This document shows, one piece after another, positions 31,876 to 34,388 of a stretch of 34,388 bases of DNA. Below the pieces are notes generated by a model, which was not told where the DNA came from, ran no database searches, and saw only the letters and a program-made list of their open reading frames with translations. Where the stretch lies: NCBI GenBank assembly GCA_900541935.1, contig UQLZ01000021.1:1-34388 (forward strand). The letters are read 5' to 3'. Made by a program: the position numbers and the translations under genes. Origin of the DNA: an uncultured Prevotellaceae bacterium. Lineage in GTDB: Bacteria > Bacteroidota > Bacteroidia > Bacteroidales > Muribaculaceae. The first letter of the stretch is position 1; every line of letters starts with the position of its first letter.

Positions 31876-32654
31876 TTATTAGCCTCAATCTGGGTGTTGT
31901 TAGCCTTGTGTTCAGGAGAATTGCGGGAGTTGAGCCATGCAAGAACGATGCTCATTGCAAGGATAAAAGCAATGATTGACAGGTAAATAGCGTTGCTTGA
32001 GCGTTTTTCTATGGCAAGCCTCAGCTCCTGAATGTCGTGAAATCTCTTTTTGGGATTACTGTCGGTACATTTATCGGCTATGTGCTTTAGTAGAGAGTTC
32101 TTGCCAGTACAAGCTGCGATAACTTCCTTTAGGATAAGTCCGTAATTATATATGTCGTCCATAACGTCTTGCTTTCCAAGAGTATTTTTTTGGTCGAAGC
32201 CAACGTCAATAAGTTTGATGTTTTTTGCTTCTTCGGTAATCATAATCATTTCCGGCCGCAACGGTCTGTGAACGATGTGGTTTTCCTGAATGTATCCTAA
32301 AGCCGCAGGGAGTTGGTTTTTTATTTTTGATAGCAAGTCGGGCGTAATAGCCTTCTTATCGATGATTTCGCGTAGCGATTCACCATAAACGTTATCAGTG
32401 ATAATGCACATGCCAAGACCGTCGATATGCTCAAGGTCATTAATCATAACGATATTAGGATGGGCAAGGTTATACCTCACATCGAATTCCTTTTCAAGCA
32501 TCACTTGGTATTCTCTCTTTTCTGCATATTCTGGTTTGAGGCATTTTAGCATCACCCATTTACCGTATTTTTTGACACGATATACTTGGTAAAATTCCTC
32601 TTCCCATTCAGGAAGGAGAGTCAGTTCGCTCCATTTGTTTCCGTTATCAGACAT
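31872..32654 (-). CDS. Membrane-anchored protein-kinase-like protein, predicted pseudokinase
   Basis: A 260-residue protein with a Ser/Thr-kinase-like fold and one C-terminal membrane helix (about 222-240, NAIYLSIIAFILAMSIVLAW) followed by a short polar tail. The ATP-anchoring Lys (K37 in WVMLKCLK) and a candidate helix-C Glu (E55) are kept. The catalytic loop reads HRPLRPEM (129-136) instead of HRDxKxxN: the catalytic Asp is Pro131 and the metal-binding Asn is Met136. DFG reads D150-V-G. There is also no glycine-rich loop, so phosphotransfer is unlikely and a scaffold or sensor role is more probable. A longer frame starts at 32687 but overlaps the promoter box; the ATG at 32654 is preferred. 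It overlaps the DUF4294 gene. Confidence 0.78.
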   Translation of the reverse strand: MSDNGNKWSELTLLPEWEEEFYQVYRVKKYGKWVMLKCLKPEYAEKREYQVMLEKEFDVRYNLAHPNIVMINDLEHIDGLGMCIITDNVYGESLREIIDKKAITPDLLSKIKNQLPAALGYIQENHIVHRPLRPEMIMITEEAKNIKLIDVGFDQKNTLGKQDVMDDIYNYGLILKEVIAACTGKNSLLKHIADKCTDSNPKKRFHDIQELRLAIEKRSSNAIYLSIIAFILAMSIVLAWLNSRNSPEHKANNTQIEANK

Positions 32655-32684
32655 AATCGTTATATTTTGACATATTATAATCTG

Positions 32685-32692
32685 CAAATATA
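32685..32692 (-). promoter_or_regulatory. -7 box of the pseudokinase-DUF4294 operon
   Basis: TATATTTG on the minus strand is an exact TAnnTTTG match, with CTTTTA about 19 bp upstream. It supports the start at 32654. Confidence 0.55.
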
Positions 32693-32880
32693 ATACTTAG
32701 TATATCCTAATAAAAGCGTTTATGCCGTTTTTTGCTTTTTTTCATTTATTATCTCGTACAATGCAAAGATACTCAGGCCGATAATTGGTCTATTGCAGTA
32801 TGCTTTTTGTAAAAATATTAATAAATTGCTAACTTAGAGCATTATTTGCAATAAACAACGACAGAAAGCGTTATTTTAAT

Positions 32881-34110
32881 ATGGCTAATATGTACGACAA
32901 GCGAAGAGTGTGGAAATGGGCATTTTTGTTCATTTCGCTTGCTCTTGTAGCGTTTTTCTTATATGTTTCGAATAATCTTGTTGAGGATATGTCGAAGCAA
33001 GAAAGGGCAAGAATGGAAATTTGGGCAAAGGCTACACAGAAACTTGCTTCTGCACCAGTGTATGGTGACGGGGAAAGCCAGGAAGCAATAGTTGCTTTTT
33101 CAGAAAATATAGACTTCCTTCTGAGTATAATTGAGGATAACAGGAATATTCCCGTTATGCTTGTTGATGAAAATGATAATATACTGCAATACAGAAACTT
33201 TAAGTTGCCGGAACCGATTGACAGTATTTCACCATATAAGTTGACAGACGTAAATAAGGCTTTTCTTGCTGAGAAATTGCAAGAATTGAAGCATTCAAAT
33301 AACCATATTGAGATTAATATTGATGAAAATACAGTTCAGCATCTTTATTATGAAGATTCTACGCTTCTGAAGCGTATTCTTTTCTATCCGAATATTCAGT
33401 TGGCTGTTATGGTTGTTTTCGTATTAATCGTTTATTTCGCGGTTGTTACGACAAAAAAGGCGGAGCAGAATAAGGTGTGGGTAGGACTTTCTAAGGAAAC
33501 TGCCCATCAGTTGGGAACGCCGATTTCCTCTCTGATGGCGTGGGTGCAATATCTGGATGCACTTGGAACGGATAAGGAAATACTTGACGATATGGACAAG
33601 GACGTTACCCGTTTGAGTACCATAGCAGACCGGTTCTCAAAGATTGGCTCCAAGCCAGAAATGGAGTTGTCGTTTATCTGTGATGCTGTTGTAAAGAGTC
33701 TTGATTATATGAAGGCGAGAATTTCCAAAAATGTTGACCTGACAATAACAACGCCGAGTGATGATAAGGGTGTAAACCTCTGCCTGTCTCTATTTGAATG
33801 GGTTATGGAAAATCTTGCCAAGAATGCAGTTGACGCAATGCAGGGTAGAGGAAGCCTTAGTGTTAATATCAGCTATGAAGGTCAAACGGTATGCATTGAT
33901 GTTACTGATACAGGTAAAGGATTGTTGCGCAAGAACTTTAAGACTGTATTCAATCCTGGCTTTACAACAAAGAGTCGTGGTTGGGGCTTGGGTCTGACAC
34001 TTGCAAAAAGGATTATTGAAGAATACCATGGTGGAAAAATATATGTAAAATCTTCGGAAATCAATGTTGGTACGACCTTCCGCATAGAATTGCCGATGGT
34101 AAAGGAATAG
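32881..34110 (+). CDS. Membrane sensor histidine kinase
   Basis: A 409-residue kinase with two membrane spans (about 13-29 and 172-190) bracketing a roughly 140-residue extracytoplasmic sensor. The phospho-acceptor is H209 in SKETAHQLGTPISS. The ATPase domain has an N-box ENLAKNAVDAMQGRG, G1 DTGKG and a G2-type SRGWGLGLTLAKRIIEEYHG, ending VGTTFRIELP. There is no HAMP, PAS or receiver domain, and no response regulator gene lies beside it within the window, so its partner is unknown. The AHQLGTPISSL variant of the H-box is one I recall from Bacteroidetes kinases. The second ATG at codon 4 is an alternative start. It is divergent from the pseudokinase operon, with a 226-bp gap between the two start codons. 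Confidence 0.9.
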   Translation: MANMYDKRRVWKWAFLFISLALVAFFLYVSNNLVEDMSKQERARMEIWAKATQKLASAPVYGDGESQEAIVAFSENIDFLLSIIEDNRNIPVMLVDENDNILQYRNFKLPEPIDSISPYKLTDVNKAFLAEKLQELKHSNNHIEINIDENTVQHLYYEDSTLLKRILFYPNIQLAVMVVFVLIVYFAVVTTKKAEQNKVWVGLSKETAHQLGTPISSLMAWVQYLDALGTDKEILDDMDKDVTRLSTIADRFSKIGSKPEMELSFICDAVVKSLDYMKARISKNVDLTITTPSDDKGVNLCLSLFEWVMENLAKNAVDAMQGRGSLSVNISYEGQTVCIDVTDTGKGLLRKNFKTVFNPGFTTKSRGWGLGLTLAKRIIEEYHGGKIYVKSSEINVGTTFRIELPMVKE

Positions 34111-34388
34111 CAGGTGGTGCTGCTTCTTTGATTGTTAGAGAGTTTTGAGATGTCATTATTATGCGCTTCACATAATCCGCCTTGTTTTGCGGCTAAATTT
34201 CACACTATCCTCCGTTTTTTTTGCTGAATTTTCACATTATCCGCATTTTATGGTTGGTTTCTGGGATATTGTTTGGGGATTTGTTTGGCTCAGTAGATTT
34301 TTAGTGTGGATAACCATATAATTTAGCAATGCCGAAAAGGAAGAACTTCTTATCCGCAACACCTCTTAAATTAGCTCTGAACAGTTTG
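34111..34388. other. Non-coding right edge with 32-bp repeats and DnaA-box-like sites
   Basis: No gene is supported. Three imperfect units start with TTCACA and repeat with a period of 32 bp: 34167, 34199 and 34231 (TTCACATAATCCGCC, TTCACACTATCCTCC, TTCACATTATCCGC). One perfect DnaA consensus TTATCCACA lies on the minus strand at 34305-34313, and TTATCCGCA occurs at 34237-34245 and 34350-34358. The region continues past the window. Confidence 0.6.

Noticed and set aside
34167..34388. Main replication origin at the right edge instead of 17.6-18.1 kb
   Set aside because: The adjacent histidine kinase gene is strongly G-rich on the + strand (67 G to 46 C in 33001-33300), which does not suit a position left of an origin; it is kept only as a secondary site.

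Overview
The window looks like a chromosomal segment from a member of the phylum Bacteroidetes (Bacteroidota), probably order Bacteroidales. Four signs agree. The DNA is AT-rich with no obvious Shine-Dalgarno sequences. Many genes are preceded by the Bacteroidetes -7 box TAnnTTTG. Exported proteins have signal peptides that leave Gln at +1. Type IX secretion (T9SS) signatures are present: a PorZ-like protein and a CotH-like protein with a C-terminal sorting domain. I found no rRNA, tRNA or CRISPR array.

Layout. 1-199: the end of an IS3-like insertion sequence, cut by the window edge, followed by two tandem hairpin terminators. 382-774: a YaeR/GloA2-type VOC protein, divergent from a plus-strand operon at 959-4698 (serine acetyltransferase, THUMP-type rRNA methyltransferase, purD). 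A shared terminator at 4719-4752 separates this from a tightly packed minus-strand run of 11 genes read from 17558 down to 4769: nadA, leuS, rdgB, porZ-like, dapB, lepB, wbqC-like, SDR epimerase, LOG-family protein, DUF4271 membrane protein, hemD. Gaps are 0-34 bp and several starts and stops overlap, so it is probably one long transcription unit.

17559-18136 is an AT-rich divergent intergenic region with several DnaA-box-like 9-mers. G/C bias on the + strand changes sign around it, so it is my best candidate for a replication origin. To its right on the plus strand are a SpoU/TrmH methyltransferase and the CotH-family T9SS cargo. Next comes a PAS-LuxR regulator divergent from an outer-membrane beta-barrel gene with a repeated 11-bp motif between them, then a gene-free patch of REP-like and inverted-repeat debris. 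A DUF4143-type AAA ATPase follows; its promoter is abutted by four tandem 32-bp repeats. mutS and a dtd-mazG-deoC operon come next.

28.4-31.2 kb is an accessory island: an unknown lipoprotein, an orphan RHS C-terminal tip with a GC-rich core stub joined to an AT-rich variable domain, and an overlapping small membrane protein that may be its immunity partner. The right end holds a predicted pseudokinase overlapping a DUF4294 gene, a sensor histidine kinase, and a terminal non-coding stretch with three 32-bp repeats.

Product names come from remembered family motifs, not from database searches. Promoters, the origin and the immunity role are inferences.
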